DNA of 64,000 nt from Paenibacillus sp. CC-CFT747 (GTDB lineage Bacteria; Bacillota; Bacilli; Paenibacillales; NBRC-103111), in assembly GCA_030323305.1 (NCBI GenBank), contig CP106741.1, positions 3,464,001 to 3,528,000 of the forward strand, given 5' to 3'. Position numbers and translations under genes: made by a program. The notes under the pieces were generated by a model that did not search any database, was not told the DNA's origin, and saw only the letters and a program-made list of their open reading frames with translations. This document shows, piece after piece, positions 27,620-38,730 of the stretch; within the stretch, counting starts at the first letter, position 1, and every line of letters starts with the position of its first letter.

Positions 27620-27916
27620 GAAGGTACCCCATTTTAGCTGAGGTGTCAATACATACATACACACATACATACAGTACACACTTTACCAGCAGTGGATTAT
27701 GAATATAGAGCGCAAGCACATGTTAGGAAAGATTTCGCCTGATTTGTTATACAGACGGCCTAAGGAGGAACGAGTGACCAACAAACCGCACCTTTTGCGC
27801 AAGTGTTTCCAATTAATTAAGTTAACTTTTTTGGACAAGGGAAATTGTTCCCCTTTGTCACATCTTCGGCCTCCTTCCTGTCTTGTTTAATGACAAGACG
27901 TGAAGGAGGTTTTCTC
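27620..27916. other. Gene-poor stretch between fabH and the oxidoreductase remnant
   Basis: Contains a short CATA-type microsatellite (27649-27672), an unconvincing 63-codon frame from 27699, and inverted repeats near 27835-27860 and 27881-27896 (CTTGT/ACAAG). Base composition is more AT-rich than the flanks. I see no convincing gene. Either the fabH promoter or a promoter for the downstream remnant should lie here. Confidence 0.5.
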
Positions 27917-28245
27917 ATGGTCGCAAAATATGATGTGGCCATTCTGGGGGTGGTATTGCCGGACTGACCGCAGCCCTTTATTTAGCAAGGGGCGGAAAAC
28001 GCGTCGTCGTTCTGGAAAGCCAGAACCAGGTGGGAGGAAGGGCGATCACGAATAAGAAGGAGGGAATACACTTCAACTTGGGTTCGCACGCACTCTATGC
28101 CGGAGATGCCTACGACATTTTCCGGGAATTGAATGTGAATCCGGATATTTTTCGGAAAGTCGACGAGTTCACCCCGTACGGAATCTGGAAGGAGCGGGTG
28201 CACCCTTTCCCGGCAGCGATCGGCTCTCTGCTCAAGTCTCCCTAG
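27917..28245 (+). pseudogene. N-terminal remnant of an FAD-dependent oxidoreductase
   Basis: ATG 27917 has a strong ribosome site (GAAGGAGG). With one G added at 27946-27950 the frame reads VAILGGGIAGLTAALYLARGG, a dinucleotide-binding motif, then VVLESQNQVGGRA, as in phytoene-dehydrogenase-like enzymes. The product stops after about 110 residues, far below the usual 400 or more, and FAD/substrate domains are absent. Unlike the other broken genes here, no single-base change restores the rest, so this is a true truncation. Confidence 0.8.
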
Positions 28246-28473
28246 TCGGCCTAATCCTTTTGATCTTAGCGACGGCTGTCTTCTAGGAAGAAATCGGGTT
28301 CGCGGCAGCGGCACATCCCGTAATCTCGCTAGGCTTGTTCTTGAACGCGATGTTGATTATGAGGGATGACAAAAACGAAAGAATAGAGGATCCGAGACAG
28401 CGTCTGTAATCAGGTAAACATGATAGGGAAGGACAGGCAATTAATCCATATCCACCAAATGGGAGGTTTTGAA
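28246..28473. other. Scar after the oxidoreductase remnant
   Basis: A + strand frame here encodes LVGLILLILATAVF, one stop, then EEIGFAAAAHPVISLGLFLN and a charged tail ending at a stop near 28410. It looks like the degraded end of a small membrane protein joined to the oxidoreductase fragment, consistent with a deletion. The last 60 bases lead into the VOC gene. Confidence 0.4.
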
Positions 28474-28824
28474 ATGAAGGTCAAACGAATTGTCGCCAAT
28501 ATAAATACGAAGGAAATCACGGCAGCTAAATGCTTCTACCAGGATGTGCTCGGCCTTGATGTCATGATGGATCATGGTTGGATCAGAACTTATGGCCTAA
28601 AAGAGGAGATGACCATTCAAATTAGTTTTGCCTCACAGGGTGGGTCTGAAACACCTACCCCTGATCTATCGATTGAAGTCGATGATGCAGATGCTGCATT
28701 AGAAGGGATGAAGCGAGCGGGATTTCCGATAGAATACGGCCCTGCTGATGAGCCTTGGGGCGTTCGGCGATTCTATGTCCGTGACCCTTTTGGTAAGCTT
28801 ATCAACATTCTTTCTCATGATTAG
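28474..28824 (+). CDS. VOC superfamily (glyoxalase/bleomycin-resistance-like) protein
   Basis: Intact, 116 residues, ATG 28474 behind GGGAGG. Two beta-alpha-beta-beta-beta units: the first with AAKCFYQDVLGLDVMMDHG, the second with VDDADAALEGMKRAGFPIEY and FYVRDPFGKLINIL. The family binds metals or small ligands; the function of this member cannot be assigned. Codon use is more AT-rich than the neighbours, suggesting more recent arrival. Confidence 0.85.
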   Translation: MKVKRIVANINTKEITAAKCFYQDVLGLDVMMDHGWIRTYGLKEEMTIQISFASQGGSETPTPDLSIEVDDADAALEGMKRAGFPIEYGPADEPWGVRRFYVRDPFGKLINILSHD

Positions 28825-28856
28825 TAAGAGATTATAACGGCGATTCCAGACCAAAG

Positions 28857-28883
28857 CCTCGATCCTTGTTGATCGAGGTTTTT
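28857..28883 (+). terminator. Terminator after the VOC gene
   Basis: CCTCGATC/GATCGAGG perfect 8-bp stem, six-base loop, then six T residues. Confidence 0.9.
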
Positions 28884-29200
28884 TGATGTCATTTTTGGGG
28901 GATTATCAGGAATCTTATGGTGCTAACTGGAAAGGGATGGTAACCCTCTTAAGAATAAAGGTGGTAAAGTAATAGAGTACAAAGAGTGAGTCAGCCAAGC
29001 AGACCGCCGTAAGGGAGAGGGTTTGCTTTGCCTGCCTCTCGAGTATGGTTGGAAACGGTTCGCTGGGGGCATCCCCTATCCGCGTGACTGATGTATCCTT
29101 CTCTGTAGAAGCGGCGGGTTCGTGCCGCGCCCTCCCTCTCCTGATGGGGGGCCAGGGAAGGAGGATCAGGCAGACGGCGTACAAAAGAGGAGAGAGTTTG
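28884..29200 (+). other. Long leader upstream of the two-component operon
   Basis: Over 300 bases without a convincing gene. It holds a candidate promoter region near 28930-28980, GC-rich inverted repeats around 29105-29165, and finally the ribosome site GAGGAGAG before the kinase. Frames read through it in phase with the kinase but start codons upstream lack ribosome sites. Confidence 0.45.
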
Positions 29201-30656
29201 GTGCCGAAACGTTATTTCAAGTCCTTTCGGCAGCTGCATGGGCGGCTGACGTTTTCTTACATGCTGATCAGTATTTTGGCGTGGCTCCTTGTGGAGCTGT
29301 TGCTGCTCGCGGGGCTGGGATGGGGAATGCATGCCTCGCGATCCTTTCTGCTGACGACTGCCTTGAAAAGCAATGCGAACGCAGCCGCTCCTTTGCTGGC
29401 GGGCGATCAAGGACCCGATCGTACAGGCTTAGCGATATGGCTCAAGCAGCAGCAGCAAACGGTGGACAAAGTATTTTCTTACACCGGCCTGTTTGCTGTG
29501 GTCGACCTGCAAGGGCAAGTTATCGTGTCAACCGGGGCTGGCACCTCCCTCCGCCGCAAGGAGCTATGCTGTCATCCCAGCTTTCCAACCAGGCAGGGAG
29601 CTGCTGCGAACTTATCTTGAAAGCCCGGACCCTGGCGGAACCTTAACCCGTCACAGCGCATCAACGGGAGTTCTCGTGCTTGTTCCGCTTGAAGCCCTGG
29701 AAAAGCAGGCTGGAGTTCTCGTCTTCCAAGCCGATGACCTCCATATCCGCTCCTCGTTATGGCTTGGAATCGGCGTGAGCTTCCTGCTTCCGGCCTCGGT
29801 CATCATTGTTCTTTGTGTCGGAGCGGCGGGCGCCGTGTTTGGCGCGGTCACCTCCCGGCCTCTGATCCGGAGGTTCGGCACCTTAGCGAATGCTGCCGAC
29901 CATTGGAGCCGCGGTGATTTCTCCGTCTTGGTGCAGGATCCCGGCGGAGATGAAATGGGGCGGCTGACCCGGCGGTTGAATCACATGGCCGAACAACTCC
30001 AGCACCTTGTGCAGGAGCGCCAGGAGCAAGCCGCGCTGGACGAGAGAGGAAGAATGTCGCGTGATCTGCATGACAGCATCAAGCAGCAGCTCTTTGCGCT
30101 TTTCATGCAAATCAGCGGAGCGAAGGCGCTTTTGCTGCAGCGGAAGGAAGGAGCGCTCACCCGGCTGGAACAAGCGGAGGAGCTGCTGGGGCAGGTGCAG
30201 GACGATCTCACGAACCTCATCCATGAGCTGCGTCCCGCCATGCTCGAAGGGAAACGGTTTCCGCAAGCGCTGCGGGAGCAAACCGGGCAATGGGCGGCAC
30301 AGACAGGGATCGAGGCCATATTTCACGTCCAGGGGATGAGGTCGATCTCGATGCCGCTTGAAGAAGCGTTGTACCGGCTTACGCAGGAAGCGTTGTCCAA
30401 TGTGGCCCGCCACAGCGAGGCAAGTCAAGTTCATATTCAACTCCTCTTCCTGCCGGAAACAACCAGGCTGACAATAGCCGATAACGGCCGGGGATGTGAT
30501 GTCTCCAGTCAGATGGGGAAGGGGGTCGGTCTCCTCTCCATGGCCGAGCGGCTTCTCCCCTTCCATGGAGAGGTACGCTATGAAAGCAAGCCGGGCCAAG
30601 GCTTTGTCGTGACCGCAGCCATAGCGGAAGAGGGGCGAAAGGACGACAAATCATAA
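29201..30656 (+). CDS. LiaS/NarX-type sensor histidine kinase (two suspected frameshifts)
   Basis: About 485 residues after adding one C near 29550 and one G at 29596-29598. Membrane helix at residues 20-42, extracytoplasmic sensor region, second helix near residues 190-215, HAMP linker (GDFSVLVQDPGGDEMGRL), HisKA_3 domain with the phosphorylated His in RDLHDSIKQQLF, and a HATPase_c domain with NVARHSEA, IADNGRGCD and GKGVGLLSMAERL. The start is GTG 29201. The partner response regulator follows after 51 bases. The signal is unknown; relatives respond to cell-envelope stress. Confidence 0.88.
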
Positions 30657-30707
30657 GGAAGCCAATTATACAGAAGCCAAGAAGCGACAGGAGTGTGAAA
30701 TAAACCA

Positions 30708-31373
30708 ATGACCAAGGAAATTCACATTATGCTCGTGGACGATCATAGCCTGGTGCGCCAGGGAGTTCGTTCCTTTCTCGAAACCCAATCCGACTTACGG
30801 ATCGTGGGGGAAGCGGCCTCGGGAGAGGAAGCGGAAGCTCTTGCAGCCGAACGGGTACCCGATGTCGTCCTGATGGATTTGTCGATGCCGGGAATAGGCG
30901 GCATTGAAGCGATCCGCCGGGTTAAGAAAAGCAGTCCCCATTCTCAAATTGTCGTGCTGACCTCTTTTCAGGAGGACGAATATATTTTTCCGGCTTTGCG
31001 GGCGGGTGCTCTTTCTTACGTGTTAAAGAATGTCCAGTCGGGCGATCTTGCGGATATCATCCGAAAAGCGTGTGTCGGCGAAGCCTTTCTCCATCCCCGT
31101 GTGGCGGCACGGGTAGTGCAGGAGCTTCGGGAGGAACGAAAGGATATTCCGAACGTTTTTAACGATCTTACCGAACGTGAGCTTGAAGTGCTGCGCCTGA
31201 TTGCCCAAGGAAACGCCAATGCGGCTATTGCGCAAGCGTTGGGCATCAGCGAGCAAACGGTGAAAGGCCATGTCAGCAATATCCTTGGCAAATTGCAGCT
31301 GGCGGATCGGACCCAGGCGGCTGTCCTGGCTTGGGAGCAAGGCGTCGTTCAGCGCAAACGCCAAGATGGATAG
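30708..31373 (+). CDS. NarL/LiaR-family response regulator
   Basis: Intact, 221 residues. Receiver domain with the acidic pair in MLVDDHSLVRQG, phospho-acceptor Asp in DVVLMDLSMPG, and Lys in SYVLKNVQ; then a LuxR-type helix-turn-helix (LTERELEVLRLIAQGNANAA ... ISEQTVKGHVSNILGKL). It pairs with the upstream kinase. No LiaF-like third component is seen; a small membrane protein gene follows instead. Confidence 0.94.
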   Translation: MTKEIHIMLVDDHSLVRQGVRSFLETQSDLRIVGEAASGEEAEALAAERVPDVVLMDLSMPGIGGIEAIRRVKKSSPHSQIVVLTSFQEDEYIFPALRAGALSYVLKNVQSGDLADIIRKACVGEAFLHPRVAARVVQELREERKDIPNVFNDLTERELEVLRLIAQGNANAAIAQALGISEQTVKGHVSNILGKLQLADRTQAAVLAWEQGVVQRKRQDG

Positions 31374-31416
31374 GACGGGGCATCGCCAACGAATAAATAG
31401 AGGATGAGGTGTTCCG

Positions 31417-31994
31417 ATGAATGAGCAGGTTCAGGTTCAAAGGATAACAAAAGGACTTCTTTGGTCGGGTTACGCCGTTTTTATTTGGTCCATTGCCTAT
31501 ATGCTTCCCCATCTTTATTGGGCTATGGGCGGCACACGGGGGTGGGCATTCTTAAGCCTGATATCTTACAATTGAGCTATTTCGAATCGATTAATGGGAT
31601 TGCCTCCGTGTTTCTTACCGTTGCCGGGTTCATAGGCCTGGCCTTTATCTATGGAAATAAAGGCAGAGCGACTCGTTATGTGCTGCTCTTTCTAGCTTTG
31701 GCGGGATGTTCGTTGTCCGCTTCGCACGGCATTTTTGGAATCCTTTATCGAATCCTTCAAATGAGCGGGAGGATCGGTTTGGAGACGGGAACCTTTAGCC
31801 TCCGGGAGGATACCTATGTGCTGTGGGATCTGATGCTTTTTGAGCCGTGGTTTCTGGTGGAAGGGTTATTGTTAGGCTTGGTAGGCTGGTATTTCCTTAA
31901 AGAAGCCCGAAGTCGAAAAATCTGGCTGGCCGCGTGCCTGCTTGGCGTTGGGATCGGTTTGGTCACCGGATTGATGGGGGTTCGATTTGCCTAA
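31417..31994 (+). CDS. DUF3995-like membrane protein (one suspected frameshift)
   Basis: About 192 residues after adding one G at 31538-31542. Five predicted membrane helices; N-terminal GYAVFIWSIAYMLPHLYWA is typical of DUF3995 as I remember it. ATG 31417 follows AGAGGATGAGG, 43 bases after the response regulator, so it may belong to the same operon. Function unknown. Confidence 0.65.
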
Positions 31995-32096
31995 AGCCAG
32001 GAAGAATCAGGACAGCCGGTTTTGGCCCCTCTTGCGGCATAATCCCTCCCGGCAGTGCGCACCCTAACCTGTAAAGACATACACGGGAGGACATAT

Positions 32097-32779
32097 ATGA
32101 AAACACAAGGGATGACGGCAGCAGCCCTCCTTCTGGCTCTGGTTACGCTTGGGGCCTGCGGCCGGGAGATGGGAATAGGGGCGACGGACATCAACAAGCA
32201 CAAAATGACGCCGGGTCCGGGCCTGTCGATCAAAAGCGAAAACCCCGACGGGGCCACCTGGGACAGCACCCGGGTGAACCAGGATGTGCACCCCGGACCG
32301 GCAAGGAATATGTCCAAGGGACACGCCGCGGCGGCGGGCAGGTGCAGGCCCAGAGCGTGAATGATCCGGGCTCCCCGTCTACGGCTGCTCTTCAACCCCA
32401 AATAGCCGAAGCGGTAGCGGCGCTTGACGAGGTGACCGGAGCCAATGCCCTTGTTATCGACGGAAAGGGGTATATCGGCATCATCGTCAAATACGGCTAC
32501 CCTGACACCGTGATGGATGTTCCCGGGCAGAGCGCGAACGTGGGTGAGGTCTCCGGCAAGCTGAAGGCCAAGGTGGCGGAGGCCGCCCGCCGGATTGATC
32601 CCGGGCTGAAGGAGGTCTTCGTCTCCGCCCACCCAGACTTTATCGACCGGATCGACCGGTTTCCGGCGCACACGAAGAGCGGCAAGCCGCTGGAGGGCTA
32701 TATCCGCGAGTTCGGGACCATCGTCTCGCGTCTGTTTCCCGCAGGATCGGGGCTTCCGTCCGCTTCCGTTACTCCCTAA
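32097..32779 (+). CDS. YhcN/YlaJ-family sporulation lipoprotein (one suspected frameshift)
   Basis: About 227 residues after adding one base near 32330-32340. The N-terminus is a lipoprotein signal (lipobox LGAC, Cys at residue 21). The C-terminal 140 residues match the YhcN/YlaJ family: IAEAVAALDEVTGANALVID, GYIGIIVKYG, and LKEVFVSAHPDFIDRI. Family members sit in spore membranes and affect germination in Bacillus. A hairpin terminator follows. Confidence 0.85.
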
Positions 32780-32782
32780 TGC

Positions 32783-32818
32783 CAAAGAACCGACTGGAAA
32801 CCCGGTCGGTTCTTTTCG
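32783..32818. terminator. Bidirectional terminator between the lipoprotein gene and gerE
   Basis: AAGAACCGAC/GTCGGTTCTT 10-bp stem with a T-rich tail on both strands; it can serve both convergent genes. Confidence 0.8.
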
Positions 32819-32941
32819 TTAGCCGCGCTTCAGCGGCCATCTGACGTTGGTTACGGGGTTTCATGGAGCACGGAGAAAAACCCCTTTCGCATCTCCGGGA
32901 CAGAGAGGAAAGAAGGCTCAGAGGACCGCATTGCTGTTCTT

Positions 32942-33163
32942 TCAGATTTTCAGTTCCCCAAGCTTGATCAGCTCTACAACCGCTTGCGAACGGCCTTTGA
33001 CATTCAACTTCTGCATGACGTTAGATATGTGATTCCGCACGGTTTTCTCGCTGATAAACAGCTGTTGTGCGATATCCTTGGTCGTTTTGTCCTGCACAAG
33101 CAATTCAAAAACCTCACGCTCGCGATGGGTTAACAGGAACTTGCTTTTGTGATCGCTGCCCAT
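32942..33163 (-). CDS. gerE: Late sporulation regulator GerE
   Basis: 73 residues, essentially one LuxR-type DNA-binding domain: LLTHREREVFELLVQDKTTK, FISEKTVRNHISNVMQKLNV, KGRSQAVVELIKLGEL. Length and sequence match B. subtilis GerE (74 residues) closely. GerE is the last mother-cell regulator, acting with sigma-K on coat and crust genes, so it is a candidate regulator of the repeat-protein cluster. The start ATG 33163 has a strong ribosome site; a longer in-frame extension to 33565 is not supported. A perfect sigma-K promoter lies upstream. Confidence 0.95.
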   Translation of the reverse strand: MGSDHKSKFLLTHREREVFELLVQDKTTKDIAQQLFISEKTVRNHISNVMQKLNVKGRSQAVVELIKLGELKI

Positions 33164-33228
33164 TATTAGTGTCACCCCTCCTTGCTCGGGATTTGTGTAG
33201 GTTACAAGGTTTAGGGATACAGTCAAAG

Positions 33229-33256
33229 TATAGTATGAAAAGGGCAGGGCCTTGGT
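33229..33256 (-). promoter_or_regulatory. gerE: Sigma-K promoter of gerE
   Basis: On the minus strand: AC, 17 bases, CATACTATA, a full match to AC-N16/17-CATANNNTA, placed about 65 bases before the gerE start. B. subtilis gerE is also sigma-K dependent, which validates using this pattern elsewhere in the window. Confidence 0.85.
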
Positions 33257-33363
33257 GCGAAAGGCCCTTAAAAATAGGCTTGCAGCAAGGCCCGGACCGC
33301 TCCGTTCTACATTGACAGGGGGTGGCACGAATGGTACGATGAGTGCAGTTGTTATAGAAAACC

Positions 33364-33381
33364 CGGTTTTGTATATAAAAC
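33364..33381 (+). promoter_or_regulatory. Possible operator before the IclR-type regulator
   Basis: GTTTTGTATATAAAAC is an imperfect 16-bp palindrome about 40 bases before the regulator start, where autoregulation could occur. No IclR-family consensus is confirmed. Confidence 0.3.
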
Positions 33382-33421
33382 TCGAATTGTCATCCATTTT
33401 GATTAAAATGAGGAAAGCCGC

Positions 33422-34168
33422 ATGGAAACCAAATACCGTGTTCCCGCGCTGGACAAAGCCCATGCCATTCTCCAGCTGGTGGCCGAGGAGCCGTTCCGGC
33501 TGAAGCAGGCCGATCTTTCGAAGCGGCTTCAGATTCACAAAAGCTCCGTGTTTTCGCTGCTCCATACGATGGAGGGGCTGGGGTGGCTGGAACGCAGCGG
33601 CGACGCCACTTATTCCATAGGCATGAAGCTCGGTCTATTGGGCCAGTCCTATTACCGCAGCAACAGCCTTATGGACCGGTTTCATCTGGAAGCGAAGGAA
33701 ACAAAGCAGCGGATCGGAGAGACGATCCAGCTGGCCAAGCTGGACGGATATGAAGTTCTGTATCTGGCGAAGGAGGAGGCTCCCACGCCCGTTCAGCTCG
33801 CTTCCAATCCCGGAATGAGATTCCCGGCCCATGCGACCGCTCTCGGCAAATGCCTGCTGGCCTTCGCAGAGTCTGGGGAGCTGGACCGTTACCGGGAAAG
33901 CCATCCCCAACTGGAGGCGCTTACTCCCTATACGGTCACGTCTCATGCCCAATTGGCCGAGCAGCTGGAGACGGTCCGTTCCCAGCGCTATTCGCTGGAT
34001 ACGCAGGAGTGCGTAATGGGCTTCATCTGCTGCGCCGCCCCCGTGTTCGGCTCGGGCGGGATAGTGGCCGCTGCCGTCAGCAGCTCCATGCCGGAGCATG
34101 TATGGCGGGAGAAGAGGGACCTGGTCATCGGAGAAATCGCTGGGCTTGCCGAGCGTTTATCCCAATAA
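33422..34168 (+). CDS. IclR-family transcriptional regulator
   Basis: Intact, 248 residues. N-terminal winged helix (ALDKAHAILQLVAEEPFRL, LQIHKSSVFSLLHTMEGLGW), then the IclR effector-binding domain (GETIQLAKLDGYEVLYLAKE, FPAHATALGKCLLAF, GFICCAAPVFGSGG). It heads a three-gene set with a dehydrogenase and a fumarylacetoacetate-hydrolase-type enzyme and most likely controls it. Confidence 0.93.
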   Translation: METKYRVPALDKAHAILQLVAEEPFRLKQADLSKRLQIHKSSVFSLLHTMEGLGWLERSGDATYSIGMKLGLLGQSYYRSNSLMDRFHLEAKETKQRIGETIQLAKLDGYEVLYLAKEEAPTPVQLASNPGMRFPAHATALGKCLLAFAESGELDRYRESHPQLEALTPYTVTSHAQLAEQLETVRSQRYSLDTQECVMGFICCAAPVFGSGGIVAAAVSSSMPEHVWREKRDLVIGEIAGLAERLSQ

Positions 34169-34190
34169 ACTACGTTTGGAGGAATGATGT

Positions 34191-34964
34191 ATGCGTTTAC
34201 AAGGAAAGGTGGCGCTGATTACCGGCTCCGGTTCAGGGATTGGTAAGAGCTCCGCTCTGCGTTTTGCGGAAGAAGGAGCATTGGTCGTCATTAATGACCT
34301 GGATGCGGCCAAAGGAGAGGAAACCTCGGCTGAGATCCGGGCGGCCGGAGGAGAGTCTTTCTTCGTTCGGGCAGATGTGACGAAGCCTGATGAAGTGAAG
34401 GCCATGACGGACGAAATTATTTCCCGCACGGGAAAGATCGACGTGCTCTTCAACAACGCCGGAATAAGCGGCGTCGGGGCTCTTCACGAGCTGGAGGAGG
34501 ACGTATGGGACCGCATCATGGCCATCAACATCAAAGGGGTGTTCCTCCCTTCGAAATACGTCCTGCCTCATATGATGGAACGCCGGTCCGGGTCCATCAT
34601 CAACATGTCTTCCTGTATCGCCGAAATCGGACTGGCCCGCCGGGCGTCGTACGCCGCAACCAAAGGGGCCGTTTTGGCCTTGACCAAATCCATGCAGGTG
34701 GATTACGCTTCTTATGGAATCCGAGTCAACGCTCTGCTACCGGGAACGATCCTGACTCCTTTTGTAGAGGACTACCTGAAGAAATCCTATGACGACCCGG
34801 AAGAGGCTTACCGCTCTCTTAAGACCCGCCAGCTGAGTGGAGACCTCGGCCGCCCGGAGGATGTGGCCCAAGCTGCTCTGTTCCTGGCGTCGGAGGAGTC
34901 CAAGTTTATGATGGGATCGCCGCTTTACATTGACGGGGGCGTCGTTTTCGGCAAGAACGCTTAA
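34191..34964 (+). CDS. SDR-family dehydrogenase, sugar-acid type
   Basis: Intact, 257 residues. Classical short-chain dehydrogenase: TGSGSGIGKS (cofactor), NDLDAAKGE suggesting NAD preference (Asp after beta-2), NNAGISGVGALHEL, INMSSCIAE (Ser), YAATKGA (YxxxK). Close neighbours in my recall are 2-keto-3-deoxy-L-fuconate or rhamnonate dehydrogenases. Paired with the hydrolase below, it fits a non-phosphorylated L-fucose/L-rhamnose acid route; the substrate is an inference. Confidence 0.88.
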   Translation: MRLQGKVALITGSGSGIGKSSALRFAEEGALVVINDLDAAKGEETSAEIRAAGGESFFVRADVTKPDEVKAMTDEIISRTGKIDVLFNNAGISGVGALHELEEDVWDRIMAINIKGVFLPSKYVLPHMMERRSGSIINMSSCIAEIGLARRASYAATKGAVLALTKSMQVDYASYGIRVNALLPGTILTPFVEDYLKKSYDDPEEAYRSLKTRQLSGDLGRPEDVAQAALFLASEESKFMMGSPLYIDGGVVFGKNA

Positions 34965-34991
34965 CCTATCCAACGGAGGAGGAAATGGGAA

Positions 34992-35893
34992 ATGAAATTG
35001 GTAACCTTTGTCCATAACGGAGAGTATCAGCTGGGGGTACATACGGAGCAGGGGATTGTGCATGTGGCCAAAGCGGCGGAGCTTGCGGGGGAAAAGGCCG
35101 TTCTTGATGTTCATGAAGCCATCGAACAGGGCCGCGATGCCGTGAACCGTCTTCAAGCTTTGACGGATCGGGTAATCGGGGACAACTCGCTTCAGAAAGC
35201 CTGTCTGCTGCCGGAGAAGGGCCTGAAGCTGGGTCCTTGCGTAACCCGTCCTAACAAAATCATTTGCGTGGGCCTCAACTACCGCCGGCATGCGGAAGAA
35301 ACCAACGCCCCCATCCCTCAATACCCGATTCTGTTCAACAAGTTTAACAATACCCTGGCGGCTCAGGGGAAGACATCGCTCTTCCGAAGGTCACGCAGGA
35401 GGTCGATTATGAAGCCGAGCTCGTCATCGTCATCGGACGCACCGCGAAGTATGTTTCCCGAGAGAACGCTCTTGATCATGTCTTCGGGTATTGCAACGTG
35501 AATGATCTGTCGGCCCGCGATCTTCAGATGCGTACCGCCCAATGGCTGCTCGGCAAATCCTGCGACGGCTTCAGCCCGCTCGGGCCTTACCTGGTCACGG
35601 CCGATGAAGTCGGCAATCCTAACCAACTTAGCATCAAATGTACCGTCAACGGCGAAGTCCGGCAGAATTCCAATACGTCGGATATGATCTTCGCCTGTGA
35701 CGAAATCGTCAGCTACATTTCCCAGCACATGACGCTCGTACCGGGCGACATTATTCTGACGGGAACGCCGGAGGGCGTGGTGCTCGGTCTTCCGAAGGAA
35801 GAGCGGGTTTACCTGAAGGACGGGGACGTGGTGACGATCGAGATTGAGAAGCTCGGGTCGCTGACGAACCGGATGGTAGCCGAGCAGGCGTAA
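34992..35893 (+). CDS. Fumarylacetoacetate-hydrolase-family enzyme (one suspected frameshift)
   Basis: About 300 residues after adding one G at 35366-35369. Motifs: ICVGLNYRRHAEETN, PILFNKFNNTL, then after repair QEVDYEAELVIVIG (metal-binding Glu residues), NDLSARDLQ, KSCDGFSPLGPYL and LTGTPEGVVLG. The family splits C-C bonds of beta-diketo acids; members paired with an SDR act on diketo-deoxy sugar acids, giving pyruvate or lactate. ATG 34992 follows the SDR gene by 27 bases. Confidence 0.88.
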
Positions 35894-35945
35894 CCTGCTT
35901 CCCTTTCCAGCGGTATGGACTTATCCCGATATCATTTTCCTAATG

Positions 35946-35986
35946 AAACAGGCCCGTCTCTAGTTGTAGAGGGGGCCTGTTTTTTA
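35946..35986 (+). terminator. Terminator after the IclR/SDR/FAH operon
   Basis: AACAGGCCC/GGGCCTGTT stem with a 17-base loop and six T residues. Confidence 0.82.
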
Positions 35987-36011
35987 ATCCGCCGTGCTTG
36001 CCACAAGGGGA

Positions 36012-37800
<1,789 letters not shown>

Positions 37801-37983
37801 GAATCGTCAGCTCCTCAGACACCAAAATGATCTACTTCCATTCTTACACCAAGCAAGCAAGCTAGAAACAAAGAAGGCCGGTGCCGCCGCAAACCGCAGG
37901 CAAAAGGTTGCATTCGGGGCATTAACCTACTAAATTGGAAGAAGATGCAGAAGCGATAAGGATGAATAGGCAGGGGAGCCGAG

Positions 37984-38730
37984 ATGACGGATTGGTATGA
38001 AGAAAGCTTCGGCGAGGACTACTTGCTCGTCTATAAACACCGGGATGCCAAAGGAGCCAAGGTAGAAGTCCATAACATGATCCGCTGGCTTCAGCTGGCG
38101 AAAGGCTCGCGTGTGCTGGATCTGTGCTGCGGAATGGGAAGGCATTCCCTGGCCCTGGCCGAATGCGGCTTCCGGGTGACCGGAATGGATCTTTCGAGCG
38201 TCCTGCTCCAGGAAGCACGGCGCCGCGACACCGGACGGAAGATTACGTGGGTAGAGGGAGACATGAGGCAAGTCCCGCTCGAAGGCCCTTATCACGCCGT
38301 CGTGAACTTATTTACTTCGTTCGGTTATTTTGATGACGATGAGCAAAATGAGGCGGTTTTTCACGAAATTCACCGGCTGCTGGAGCCGGGAGGCCGGTTC
38401 ATTGTCGATTTCCTCAATCCGGACCATGTAGCCCGGCATCTCGTACCGGAGTCCGTAAGAACGGAAGGGGCCGTCACCATCCGGGAAAACCGGATCATCG
38501 AGAACGGCTTCGTCCGCAAAACGATCACGCTGGAGGAGACCGGCAAGCCTCCCCGACATTACACCGAGCAGGTCAAGCTGTACCGGCTGAAGGATTTTCG
38601 GGCCTTCGCCGGGAAGTCCGGCCTTCGCTTGGACTGCATATACGGCGGCTACAACGGAGAACCTTATCACGAGAACGAATCGCCGAGAATTATCCTTGTC
38701 GGCTCCAGAAAGGAATCCTCTTCCTCATGA
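37984..38730 (+). CDS. Class I SAM-dependent methyltransferase
   Basis: Intact, 248 residues. Motif I VLDLCCGMGRHSLALAE, motif II-like VTGMDLSSVLL, VEGDMRQVP, and LLEPGGRFIVDFLN. The substrate is unknown. Its stop overlaps the next start (ATGA), so it is coupled to the metallo-hydrolase gene. Confidence 0.9.
   Translation: MTDWYEESFGEDYLLVYKHRDAKGAKVEVHNMIRWLQLAKGSRVLDLCCGMGRHSLALAECGFRVTGMDLSSVLLQEARRRDTGRKITWVEGDMRQVPLEGPYHAVVNLFTSFGYFDDDEQNEAVFHEIHRLLEPGGRFIVDFLNPDHVARHLVPESVRTEGAVTIRENRIIENGFVRKTITLEETGKPPRHYTEQVKLYRLKDFRAFAGKSGLRLDCIYGGYNGEPYHENESPRIILVGSRKESSSS

Noticed and set aside
27699..27890. 63-codon frame between fabH and the oxidoreductase remnant
   Set aside because: No ribosome site at the start, atypical composition, no recognisable fold, and inverted repeats inside it.
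32942..33565. 207-codon version of gerE
   Set aside because: Only the last 73 codons match GerE; the ATG at 33163 has a strong ribosome site and the sigma-K promoter lies inside the supposed extension.
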